Source of the DNA: Rhynchopus sp. YZ270_cl-10
Lineage: Eukaryota > Euglenozoa > Diplonemea > Diplonemida > Diplonemidae
Direction of reading: 5' to 3'
Assembly (NCBI GenBank): GCA_964035575.1
Contig: OZ037872.1
Location: 310,001-374,000, forward strand
Length of the DNA: 64,000 nt
This document shows, piece by piece, positions 49,801 through 58,835 of the stretch. A program made the position numbers and the translations under genes. The first letter of the stretch is position 1, and every line of letters starts with the position of its first letter. The notes beneath the pieces were generated by a model, which was not told the origin of the DNA, ran no database searches, and saw nothing but the letters and a program-made list of their open reading frames with translations.

Positions 49801-51174
49801 AGCGTGCTGATTCTGTCGGAAGATTTTGCACTGGAAGCTGAAGAACACCGCAAATGGTTCAACACAGATGAGGTTCGTCTCACAGTATTGATGTGTGTTC
49901 CACAACGGAAAGCCCATCAAATATGAGAAGAGTACTTTGCTCAAGAACCGGTTACAAGTGCTGAAACACGAGAAATATGCTACTCTGAAGAACCGGGAGC
50001 ACGAACAAGTGCTCAGAAATGCCACACGCTCCAACTACAATTCACAGCAGGGTGAAAACGCGGGCGGGCAGCGGGAGACCAGCGCAGTGAGGAGAGCCAG
50101 GAGCGCAGCAGGGCACGCAGGTGATGGTTTGGATAAGTCCATTTCCTGTGAGAGTGGAATCCGGTCGAAGTCATAGTGGGGACGGAACAAAGGTTGCAGC
50201 TGAGCTGTTCTCCAGGCGTGAGTGGCAGATTGTTGATACGTTTTATTTTTCCTTCCTTCAAAACTACACACATAACGCTTTTTTGGTCTTTGGGAGACAC
50301 ACAAGGTGCCAGGTTCTATGATATGCACGGAACCACCCTGCACCTGTTTGTCATATTGTTTCCCGTGCAATACATGGAGAAACGTTTCGTACTCGAAACT
50401 AGGGCACATTGCATTGTATAAAGACCTCCGAGGCACCCCAAAAACTTCTCCAGGCGTGACTGGCAGATTGTTGATACGGAGGCTGTTGTTCAGAGACAAC
50501 CGGTGTATGAGGATGCTTCCCATCAGACGCTGGAGGTAGCATAATACTGTCCTTCAGGGCAGTAGGGATAACTCCACAGTTCGACACACAGTTAGGCCAC
50601 GGCGACCTGTCAGCAGTTGTGACGGAGTGGAAACTAGGATCTGAGCGTATAGCATCGCAGGCAGGGCAGGACCACCATAAGTGCTCATTCGTGTCGTCAG
50701 CTTCCCGATCGCAGTGGGGCCGACTTTTTTTTGCACTTTTTATGTTGCTTTTACCCCCCAAGAATGACTTGGGAGGGATGGGAAAGGGGGTTGGCCCTGT
50801 CTACGAACGAAAAAGAAGAAACAAGCAAAAAGCGTGGAAATATTTCACGGCCGTGATCAATGCAAAATTTCACGGCCGTTAAATTTTTCAGATTTTCTTC
50901 ACGGCCGTGACCTCCCCGACAAAAAAATTTTTTTCCCGTCGTGACGGCCGTTATACTTGTATGTTTTTTGGGTGCAAAAAAATTTTTTTGCACCCCCTTG
51001 AGGACCCTGCTCACATTATCGAAAGGGGGTGTACAGAATGTGTCAAAAAAAAACTGAAACAGAAAATGCCTACATCCAGGGGAGGGGCGAGAGATCATAC
51101 TTGCACGGGCACGGAGTCAACGGTACCCCGTCAGGTCGAGATCTGTCGCACGCTGAGCAGTTCGTGATATTCAT
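46865..51174 (-). CDS. MYND zinc-finger protein, at least seven exons, 3' end unresolved
   Basis: Exons: 51174-51101, 48243-48081, 47999-47872, 47782-47650, 47436-47397, 47331-47234 and 47098-46865. All junctions are GT-AG and phases agree, giving 290 residues so far. Exon 1 carries CSAC and CPC; exon 2 supplies QVAYCSRQCQDEHTAHESVC. Together they form a full MYND ladder (C6/C9, C22/C24, then YC-x3-C and H-x3-C), which strongly supports joining across 2.86 kb. Intron 1 is filled by a hAT-like element at 48331-51009. Later exons are Gln/Gly/Lys-rich (NWRPGQKD, MGEGKGSELPAF) with a helical end (KNFIEKLQTASMGLDTVKDW). A terminal exon must follow; a candidate acceptor near 46644 would give only VIVCM. 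MYND fingers bind Pro-rich peptides; the role here is unknown. Confidence 0.8.
48331..51009. mobile_element. 2679-bp hAT-like DNA transposon with 8-bp target duplication
   Basis: Ends are CAGGGTCCTCA and its inverse TGAGGACCCTG. CTCACATT flanks both sides exactly (48323-48330 and 51010-51017). Subterminal regions (about 48935-49150 and 50850-51000) are diverged inverted copies sharing GGGTGC-A-T-rich palindromes, CATACAAGTA and many ACGGCCGTGA motifs. CAGGG ends with an 8-bp duplication are typical of hAT elements. No transposase frame is visible, so it is non-autonomous or decayed. It lies inside intron 1 of the MYND gene. It also holds a LINE-like relic and an internal direct repeat (50208-50238 and 50449-50480). 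Confidence 0.88.
50399..50761 (-). pseudogene. LINE-type C-terminal fragment inside the hAT-like element
   Basis: The frame reads HCDREADDTNEHLWWSCPAC and, after a short gap, DRSPWPNCVSNCGVIPTALK. This matches the style of the C-terminal zinc-binding tail of LINE reverse transcriptases (zf-RVT-like: Cys, ...HL...CP.C..R). One Cys of the usual first pair is replaced by His or missing. No reverse transcriptase or endonuclease core remains nearby, so it is a captured or nested relic. Confidence 0.5.
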
Positions 51175-51300
51175 GCGCTGCGCACCAAGAGCCCACAAAG
51201 GGTATGTACGGTGCAGGGGTGGTGGTTACCCAAAGAAGGGATGTCCTTTGTGTTGCGTTAAGTTGTGTTGGTTGCCTGTGTTATTTTGGGGTGAAAACAA

Positions 51301-52070
51301 AGTTGGCTTGAAATACAAAGCCCTCTCGTGACAGTCAGGGCACTAGCTAGGTGCTTTTTTGCGGTTTCAAAACCGCAAAAACCCGGTTTTGCGGTTTGGC
51401 GAAAAAAAAAAAAAAAAAAACGGAAAATCTCGGGGCAGAAGAAAAAAAAATGTGGGGGTTTTTGTGCACTGTCGGACCCCCTCGCCCGACCCCCAGATGA
51501 CTGGCATGACAGCACCTTAATTTTTTTCTGCTCACTGCGCTCACGGAAGTACACCCAAAAAAAATTTCCGCTCGCTTCGCTCGCGGAGTTAACCCATATT
51601 TTTTTTGCCTGCGGCGCCATTTTCCTTTTTTGCTTCGCAAACAAAGGGTTTGTTGAGTGACTCTGGTGTAAAACCGGCATCTTTACACCGTACCCTAATT
51701 TTTTTTGCCTGCGGCGCCATTTATTATTTTACAATGTCTTCGGGAATCCCCTTGGGAATCCCCAAACAGGAGACTGGGGGGAGTATGTGCGAACGTCGGA
51801 AGCTGTGCAGACCATGCGGCAACTCATGCTCACGCACAGAAGCATTCTGATACATGCAATGAAGTTGGCAGGAGATTACACCAGGGGTCAGTCGGGTTTA
51901 GCCCCGTAAAAAATGCCCTGTAAATAACCCCTTCCCAAAATCTCCCCGTCCCTCATTCGTGTGTTTTCCCTTCTAGTTTGTCGCCGCGCGAAAATTTTTT
52001 TTGAAACCGCAAAACCGCAAAAAAACGGGGAAAAAAAAGTCTAGCTAGTGCCCTGGTGACAGTGTACCAA
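51301..52070 (+). repeat. Family-B repeat split by the 720-bp element
   Basis: The left part TTGGCTTGAAATACAAAGCC to CAGT at 51335 resumes as GTGTACC after 52063. Removing the element and one target copy restores the family sequence, which dates the element after the family-B repeat. Confidence 0.8.
51336..52055. mobile_element. 720-bp non-autonomous hAT-like element with 8-bp target duplication
   Basis: Ends are CAGGGCACTAGCTAG and its perfect inverse. GTGACAGT flanks both sides (51328-51335 and 52056-52063). Near both ends lie GCGGTTT/AAACCGC repeats. The interior has two copies of TTTTTTGCCTGCGGCGCCAT (about 51602 and 51702) and a CCGCTCGCTTCGCTCGCGG hairpin; no frame of note. Ends differ from those of the 2679-bp element, so it is a separate hAT-like family. 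Confidence 0.9.
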
Positions 52071-52163
52071 AAAAAAAAAAAAATTGGTGCTATAGGAAAT
52101 GAGTCAGCGACCTGTCAATATCGGGGGGGGGTGGGTCATTTTTTAATAGTACTTAGCCATTTT

Positions 52164-52250
52164 CAGGTACACAGGTACACAGGTACACAGGTACACAGGT
52201 ACACAGGTACACAGGTACACAGGTACACAGGTACACAGGTACACAGGTAC
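52164..52250. repeat. 8-bp tandem repeat (CAGGTACA)n
   Basis: About eleven perfect CAGGTACA units. A related single stretch (GTGTACCTGTGTACTGTG) lies in the 487-bp element at 1925-2411, and the ACACGTTCTATCTTGTGCAC next to the array also matches that element inverted. So the array probably grew inside a relative of that element. Confidence 0.9.
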
Positions 52251-52328
52251 ATAATCTGTGGTGGTCAAAAGTGCAAAATCCACACGTTCTATCTTGTGCA
52301 CCCCAGCTTGAACGACTCTTTGCCGCTT

Positions 52329-52366
52329 CACAGCTGGTCTGTGAATGTGTTCACAGACCAGCTGTG
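52329..52366. repeat. Perfect 17-bp inverted repeat
   Basis: CACAGCTGGTCTGTGAA, loop TGTG, then its exact inverse. A strong hairpin on either strand. Confidence 0.9.
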
Positions 52367-52469
52367 GTAGTAGAAATCACCTCGTGATTGCCTGACAGAT
52401 GTCTGGGTAACCGTGTATTCTGTGTGGGTATCCATGTCCGGAGTATATCCCATTGTCCCCTTACATTGT

Positions 52470-52780
52470 GATTTACGTGTAACTTTTTTTACATGTTAGC
52501 CACATGTCATTTGACATGTAAAGTGACATGTGCCACAGGTGAAATGACCTGTTAAGTACATGTCATTTTTAGGGGGCACATATCATTTACTTCACCGTCG
52601 TGTAGGGTCCGCGCGGGGTACCCCGGGGTTTGGGGAGCACACGGCGGTGAAGTAAGTTACATTACATGGAATGTTACATGTGAAAAACCGTTACGTAAAT
52701 GACATGTAACTTCACATGTAATGTAACAGTTACATGTATTAGTACATGTGATCATGTTACATGTGTCGATGTGTAAAAAA
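52470..52780. repeat. Nested palindrome region rich in ACATGT
   Basis: Over a dozen copies of ACATGT/TTACATG on both strands surround a central inverted repeat, TTACTTCACCG against CGGTGAAGTAAG, with CCCCGGGG-like core GGTACCCCGG. The whole stretch can fold on itself. Flanking GTAAC/GTTAC arms suggest a fold-back element; boundaries are unclear. Confidence 0.65.
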
Positions 52781-53973
52781 CCCACCCACCATAATTTTCA
52801 CAACGATTTTTGAGGATTTTTTAGGTCTTACCAGAAATCACCGCCGAAAGCTGCCCAGAACCACCCCCAAAACCATTGTACCACTACCTGATTTCGCCAC
52901 CTGTACCACATGTAACAAAAGTTACATGTAATACCACATGTACCACCCGTTACTTCGTGTACCCTGAGGGTCCGTATGGGCCACTGTGTGTCTGTGTGTG
53001 TGCCCCACCAAAAAATCGCTAAGGGCCGTTAAAAAATGACCCTCCCCTCTGGCAACGACCTGTCAGCGACCTGTCAATATCGGCCCCTCTTGGAGCACCA
53101 AAAAAGGAAAAGTTGAAAGATGAATACCCCACGTGCACACACATCTAAGAAAAACTGGAAGAACCGAAGCCTCTCTCAGAGTCTGGGAGATCTGGAAACC
53201 AGATTTCCACATCTGGAAAACGAGCCAGATCTGGGATATTGGCTCCCATATCTGGCCAGATCTGGGGAAGTGGAAAAAAACAAAACAAAAAACGCCTGCA
53301 GACTGCAACCTCGGGGAGGGGAGGGGTTTAAAAAAATATATATGGGAGGCAGGGCAAGGGATGGGGTTTGCTGTTTCTGTCATATATCCTAATTAAAGAA
53401 AAACCTTGGAAAGATGTGAAAAGGGAGGAGGGTTTGGGGGCAACAGCACAGAACGAGAGGGGGTGCAGTCCTGTACAGGGAAGTGCAGCCTGAGTGAGAT
53501 CTTTGTCCCGCCGACGACATTCTTCTTTTTGCCTTTTTTTTTTGTTGAAAGGAAGGGAAACAGAGGAAGCTGAAAGATGAATACGCATCACATGCATACA
53601 CATCCCACTTGAAAGTGCTAATAAAAATTGGGAAATTCCTTAGTGCGGAATATTGCCCAGAAGAGTTGTGTATGCCGATGAAGTCAGAATCAGTAATCTG
53701 ACGTCAGAACGTTGCGGCTTATAAGAAGAGTGCTGACAAAAAATGGGACAAAAAAGAGGAAATCCCACCCCCTTTCACTCTAAAATTCGAGGGGGGTTCC
53801 GTGGGGGATCTGAACCGGGCCCTTTAAAATAAAGATAAAATTGATGTTTTAAAATGTCAAAAAAGCATGGTGTACCGTTATTAAGGATTTTTCAAGGAAA
53901 TGGCAGTTTTCGCTCATTTTACCTCAAATATGCCTCATATGTAACGTACCTCGCCGTCCATCTCCATGTTGGA

Positions 53974-54166
53974 TCATGCGCAAAAGAGGGCCCCCGGAGA
54001 GCCCCCCTCATTCGCGAAGATAACAGCAAAGACAGCCATGCCAGCGGCAGAGAGGAGATGCGAGAGGGCGACCAGCTGGTTCAGAAACGGCGCAAGAAAG
54101 GGCCCCTGGTATAACGTTGCTATCGTGAGAAGCAGGAACAGAAAGGCCAGGAGAAGTGCCTTGGTA
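53974..54166 (-). pseudogene. Orphan terminal exon of a membrane protein
   Basis: After an AG at 54168-54167 the minus strand reads about 63 residues to a TGA at 53974-53976. Two hydrophobic helices are clear: ALLLAFLFLLLTIATL and HLLSAAGMAVFAVIFA, with a PFLAPFLNQL linker. The start is an intron-type acceptor rather than an ATG. An upstream frame at 54190-54378 is a possible partner but lacks a good donor. Immediately downstream, ATGGAGATGGACGGCGAG ends at a strong GTACGT donor. Either a fragmentary small membrane-protein gene or a decayed one. Confidence 0.4.
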
Positions 54167-54469
54167 CTACACCCAGGCCGTCACCAATGTCAGAAAAAGA
54201 AAACTTTGCAATATGCATCCAGTGGACACATATCAAATAAGAGGGGGAAAACTTTGTGCCCCACGACACATCTCACAAAATTCTCCCATGTCAGAATAGA
54301 CATTGGTTCTATGCGCAGTGGCAGAGACGACACATCATACTTATCTATTTTTTTCCCCCGCAGTTTTTTTTGAGACACCCACTCAAACTAAAACCACCAA
54401 TCATCCCCTAATTCTATACAAAAAAAAAAAAAAAAAAACCCCCCTCCCTTCCCTCTCCCCCTCCCTCCC

Positions 54470-55786
54470 TTAATACATATACAAGGCACTAGGGTGCTTT
54501 CCTCGCTTTGGCCGTTTTGGGTTGAAGCGGAGAAGCTTTCTGAAGACTTTGCTTTCAAATTTGGGGAGCAATTCGTGGGTCGATCTGTCGCGTGTTGTGG
54601 AGACGGCTCCTGCACCCCAGGCAATGAGAAAGCCGTGTTTGAGCGTTTTGATAGGCGCATTGCGGGTCAAGACAAGCGAGACTCTGTCTACAGTGGAAAT
54701 GGTGCAGGCGTAGGACTCTCTGTCTTCTGCCACCGACACCTGCCCTGGGGTTACCACATCAAATCCATCCCGCAACAACGCATCAATCACTGCAGCACTC
54801 CGTATCCCTCCCCAATCACCGCTCCACGGAACCCACTCTCCGTTCTCCCCTAACCCCATATCCGCAATCCCATTCCCCTGCGACGCATCGTAGACCCCAA
54901 GACACCCACACCCCCTCCCACTCAACCGCGCAACATTCTTCCTCACAAACGAAAGAAGCTGTGGCAAAGCAGGGTCCTCACGCTCCACCGAACCCCCCCT
55001 CTCTCTCCTATACGCACAATGCCTGCAAATCGTCCAGTCACAGCTCCGGCAAAAGGTTCCCAAGCTTTGTACTGTCACATTGTTTTTGCAGCGACTACAC
55101 TTTGCTTCAAGAGATGTAACACCTCTGAGGACCCCATACGGCATATCCTGCACACTTTCCGGCATTAACGCTAACAATACAGAACATTTTCCACATGGAA
55201 TACTATGCCTCGGAGACAAAGGAGTAGGACTGTTTGCACTGCTGGATGTCGTAGGTCCTCGAGTAGTACCCCAACTTGGTTCGGCAGTGGATGTTTCTGG
55301 TGTATTAAACCGCGGTGGTGGAGGAGGAGGAGGAGGAGGAGGAGGAGGAGGAGTTATAGGGCCGGCTTCTGGAGTATCAGGAATCTCTCTGATAAACTCG
55401 CGGTTGTCTTCCACAACGCTGAAGCTCTCAAAAGTGTCGCCAAAATAGTAGATAAATTCCGCTTTAAGCGCACCCCAGTCTTGAAATCCCGCCGGAGGGT
55501 GTAGCCGTCCGGTGCGAAGAAATTCGAGAACGAAGTTGAAATGTGTACCATCGCGGTCAATGAAGACCCGCCCGTCTTGATCTCTTTGGAGCTTGAAGTA
55601 ACGTTGCCCGTCTTGACGTTGCGGGAGGCTATAGTAATAAGACCGTCCCGTGTCATGAGGTGCCGGCATCGGCTTTCCCAGCACTGCGTTCGACAAACAC
55701 CGCAAATATCCTGGTCGCGAGGCAAGGGTTTCCAACGATGTTTCATATCTACGACCACCTACATTTAGCTTAAGCGAGGTAGACAT
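54470..55786 (-). CDS. KCTD-type BTB (T1) protein with zinc module
   Basis: 438 residues. Residues 4-125 are a T1/KCTD BTB domain (LKLNVGGRRYETSLETL, DRDGTHFNFVLEFLRTG, LKAEFIYYFGD). A Pro run (about thirteen) and a Ser/Thr linker follow. A Cys-rich module covers about residues 198-265 (CGKC, CSRCKNN, FCRSCDWTICRHC), with the PYGVLRGVTSLEAKC-type spacing of LSD1-like zinc fingers. The last 160 residues are a compact unassigned domain (GCGCLGVYDASQGNGIADMG, VDRVSLVLTRNAPIKTLKHG). KCTD proteins usually recruit substrates to Cullin-3 ligases; the zinc and C-terminal parts may bind the target. Single exon; the Pro run is encoded by a GGA-type trinucleotide repeat read in antisense (55317-55352). 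Confidence 0.88.
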   Translation of the reverse strand: MSTSLKLNVGGRRYETSLETLASRPGYLRCLSNAVLGKPMPAPHDTGRSYYYSLPQRQDGQRYFKLQRDQDGRVFIDRDGTHFNFVLEFLRTGRLHPPAGFQDWGALKAEFIYYFGDTFESFSVVEDNREFIREIPDTPEAGPITPPPPPPPPPPPPPRFNTPETSTAEPSWGTTRGPTTSSSANSPTPLSPRHSIPCGKCSVLLALMPESVQDMPYGVLRGVTSLEAKCSRCKNNVTVQSLGTFCRSCDWTICRHCAYRRERGGSVEREDPALPQLLSFVRKNVARLSGRGCGCLGVYDASQGNGIADMGLGENGEWVPWSGDWGGIRSAAVIDALLRDGFDVVTPGQVSVAEDRESYACTISTVDRVSLVLTRNAPIKTLKHGFLIAWGAGAVSTTRDRSTHELLPKFESKVFRKLLRFNPKRPKRGKHPSALYMY

Positions 55787-55808
55787 GAGGTAGCACAGAA
55801 CAGCTTAT

Positions 55809-55839
55809 AAGATGAACCTAAAACCTGGCCCGTCACCTT
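55809..55839. repeat. Family-A hairpin, degenerate copy
   Basis: AAGATGA and TCACCTT are kept 17 bases apart; the upper stem is lost. It lies in the leader region of the KCTD-type gene. Confidence 0.5.
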
Positions 55840-56317
55840 GACCAAATCACCAAATAGGTAGGTGTGTGTGAGGTTTTTTTGGTAGGCTTTATCGGTGTTG
55901 CATTTTATTAAATACCCCCTTTTCCTGTGGGAGTTGGGGAGAAAGGTGTGGGGGAGAGGAAGATATGAGAACGGCAGACAGGTTCATCTTGTTGGAGGTG
56001 GGGTCAGGTTTTCAAACCCACAAAAAACCCCCCAAAGAAAAAGGATGTCGAGAGGGGTTTTTTATATATTTTTTTTTAAATAGGTAGGAAAAATGATGTC
56101 GAGAGGGGGGGGTAAATGAAGAAAAAATACGTTTTTTTTCTAAAATAGCCCTCAATTATCATGGCGGGACTTCATTTATTTCCCCCTCCCTTTTTATCTT
56201 TCTCAAAGAAAGATTAAACAACAAAACATCTTTAAAGAATGTATCTCAATACATTTCTTCAAAGCCAGGTTTTTCCGTTTATCCCCTCCCCCCTCCTTCA
56301 CCCAACTTTTTTTTTTG
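55840..56317. other. Spacer downstream of the SDR gene
   Basis: A/T-rich, with a repeated GGATGTCGAGAGGGG / TGATGTCGAGAGGGG pair at about 56042 and 56094. No gene seen. Confidence 0.45.
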
Positions 56318-57382
56318 TCATTGTTCCCACATAGGCGGCTGCTTCGGCTCCCAGACGAAGGTTGTATTGAATAGCTCCGGGTCTCCAGCTCGCATCATCG
56401 AACTAAGGAAAAAGAAATGGGAGGCACGCTTGAATGCATAGTATGACCTGAACAGGCCAAGCTTGCGTGGTGGCGGGCCTCCTGTTTTGTGTGCAACACG
56501 ACTCATCCATTCGCGAGTCGTGGGACGGTCGTTGTTCACTACATTGTACGTTCCACTTGCTGCCTGAGGTGCCATAACTGTGTGCAGCAATGCCCTCGCC
56601 GCATCGTCTACATGCACAAAGGACCACCCCGCACTCCCAAACCCCATATACCTCAACCCCTCATTTGCCGCCTGATTGAAAACCGCACCGTTCTCACCAA
56701 ACTGTGTACCCGGACCGTAGAGGAACCCCATCCGCAACACTACTGGATGCCCCGCGAGATAGCGCATTGCTATATTCTCCCTTCTGTAAATTCCTTGGTT
56801 CAATGCCGCAAAAAATGGGGATTGGCTGTCAAGGTGCGGATACTCCTTGGGGTGAACCAGCTCATTGGTGGTAAGCACGTTGTTGGATTGGTGGCGGAGA
56901 CGGCTATCATTGTATGCTTCAGGAATACCGCGTCCTTCAAGAGTGTTAAAGCTTTCAGGCGAAGCGGCTTCGGTGGTGATGGACTTCTGGAAGGGTGCGG
57001 TGCAGCAGAGATGTGAGGATACTATGTAACGTTCTGGACGGACCGTTTCATTGAGAATCTTCATTATCGGCTTGGCGGTGAAAAGATTGAGGGAGTTGTT
57101 TTGGGAGAACTCTGTAGTCGCATGGCGGGTAAGTGAAGCAGGGATCTTTGACATAAGGTTCACCACTACGTCAATGTCACCAGAGTTCGTCAGCACCTCT
57201 GTCAACTGCTCCCCATCAAACGCGTCCAACTGCTTCATCATCACACCACGTTCCGCCATCTCAGGGAAAAACCGGGCCCCAGTCCCAGTTCCGATCACAT
57301 CACACCCAGACTCAACCAACTTCACTGCCAAACTCCTCCCCAACACACCAGTAGATCCGAGGACCAATACACGTTTTTTCAT
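56318..57382 (-). CDS. Atypical extended SDR / NAD-dependent epimerase-like protein
   Basis: 354 residues from MKKRVLVLGSTGVLG at 57382. The Rossmann motif GSTGVLG, the DAFDGEQL acidic position and VVNLMSKIP follow the extended-SDR pattern. VVLRMGFLYGPGTQFG and WSFVHVDDAARALLHTV are typical of the substrate half. The catalytic Tyr appears as IYRRENIAM, where the expected Lys of YxxxK is Asn. The protein may therefore bind NAD(P) without normal dehydrogenase chemistry, like complex-I NDUFA9-type or regulatory SDRs (inference). The frame is open 72 bases upstream, but that part is Pro-rich leader. A single exon. Confidence 0.88.
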   Translation of the reverse strand: MKKRVLVLGSTGVLGRSLAVKLVESGCDVIGTGTGARFFPEMAERGVMMKQLDAFDGEQLTEVLTNSGDIDVVVNLMSKIPASLTRHATTEFSQNNSLNLFTAKPIMKILNETVRPERYIVSSHLCCTAPFQKSITTEAASPESFNTLEGRGIPEAYNDSRLRHQSNNVLTTNELVHPKEYPHLDSQSPFFAALNQGIYRRENIAMRYLAGHPVVLRMGFLYGPGTQFGENGAVFNQAANEGLRYMGFGSAGWSFVHVDDAARALLHTVMAPQAASGTYNVVNNDRPTTREWMSRVAHKTGGPPPRKLGLFRSYYAFKRASHFFFLSSMMRAGDPELFNTTFVWEPKQPPMWEQ

Positions 57383-58387
57383 GGTGCTATTTTTTTTCTG
57401 TAGGGGGGGAGAATGAATATGAGGTAAAGAAGGGGGGGTAGGTTTGAAATACAACAGCCCGCTACCCGTAAACCCGCAAACCCGCTGGGAAGTGTGTCCT
57501 TACCAACCATGCAGTTCTAGGTTAATTTTGTGGTTTGCATTAAAAAAAAGGTGGCATCATATTCTGAAGAAAAGTGTGTGAAAAGTGTGTGAAGGTGATG
57601 GTGGAGGTCGTGCTGCAGGTCATCTACTAATCAGTTGATTTTTGTTTTTTTTGCACGGATTTGTACAAAAAATGAGAGGTTTAAAAGGGTGAAAAAGAGA
57701 AGGGGAACGAATTTTACTTAGAAAATTGGAAGGGAAAACAAAAAAAGAGAAATTCTTAAGTCTCGTGTACTTTAAAAAATGGAGGGGTGGGGATGTAGGT
57801 GGACAGTTGCTGCAAAAAAAAAAAAATAGAAAAAGAAAGATACAGTCTTATCCCCACTCCCATAACTGTTCGTCAGAGTACAGTCAGACCCATATATTGA
57901 TGACGAAGAGTTAAAGAAAAAGAAAAAATGATGAATGTGTATCTTATGCGCATATTGGGAAAAGAATGGTTGATTTGGGGAGAATATTGTACACAGAAAA
58001 AGACTGTGAACACATTGAACAAAGTAACGTTCTTTTTTTTTTTTTAATGAAGGATGCGTCGTGACAATAGATGAAATGAAGGGAATGGGGCTTTTTGGGG
58101 TCATGATACTAATCGATGCGGATGGGGGGGCAGCGACGAAAGAGGGTGCAGAATACTAATCAATTTTCATATACTTTCCGTTTCGAAGAGAGCACACGGC
58201 AATATATTTAAGAAAACAGAAAAGGCTTTATCCATGATTTCTATACCCATTTCGGGAAAAGGGAAACATTGCAAGATGGTTGACAAAAGAGCGCAAAACA
58301 TATCAAGCAATTTTACAGCATGCAGTATTGCCGTGACAAATGGCCACGGTGCAAGGGTGGAAGTTAGAAATGTATTAGCAATGTACA

Positions 58388-58511
58388 CCGTATTCGCACA
58401 AAAAATCATCGACCGTACTAAATGTTCGACCGTAAAGATGTTCGACCTTTGCAGGGTTTTTTTCTGGAAGTTCGACCTTTTTTTTGCGGTCGATAATTTG
58501 TACGAATACGG
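58388..58511. repeat. Fold-back element of about 124 bp
   Basis: CCGTATTCGCACAAA...ATCGACCG at the left is inverted at the right (CGGTCGAT...GTACGAATACGG) with a few changes. GTTCGACC repeats three times inside. MITE-like. Confidence 0.65.
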
Positions 58512-58760
58512 CAATAGAACAAAAATGAAACTAATTCGTGCGACAGTTCAGCTCTCAATATTGACTGAGCGTCCCTCGTTTTTTTATTTTTTAAAAATTT
58601 CTTCTTTATTGACTTCTATATCGACAATCACCTGTCCGAATCTGTTCGCATTTGGACAGATAGTCTTATCATTTTTTCTTGTACATTGTCCACAGGAAGC
58701 CGGAAAGGGCTATATAATCCACTGATTGTGCAATGTACACTTTCTGATTCGGTTTCTTTT

Positions 58761-58835
58761 CTTTTTTTTGATAAATTGTTTGGAGTAGTGTAGTTGCCTC
58801 GGTTTGTGTTGCCACAGTTTTGTGCAATCTCCACT
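58761..58835 (-). repeat. Family-C SINE-like repeat
   Basis: Nearly identical to the copy at 36516-36591 (two or three small insertions), with the A-tail on the minus strand. Full GGAG/CTCC stem kept. Confidence 0.75.

Larger units (their letters stand above)
51175..53973. other. Spacer made mostly of mobile and palindromic DNA
   Basis: Besides the elements listed separately, 52806-52877 repeats the 28921-28985 block. 53185-53275 has five copies of AGATCTGG-type half-palindromes (CCAGATCTGG twice complete). 53107-53140 and 53571-53606 form a direct repeat (GAAAGATGAATAC). No host gene seen after the MYND exon 1 until the orphan exon at 53974. Confidence 0.55.

Noticed and set aside
58234-58725. 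163-residue plus-strand frame
   Set aside because: It overlaps a fold-back element and A/T runs; composition is not protein-like and no family is suggested.
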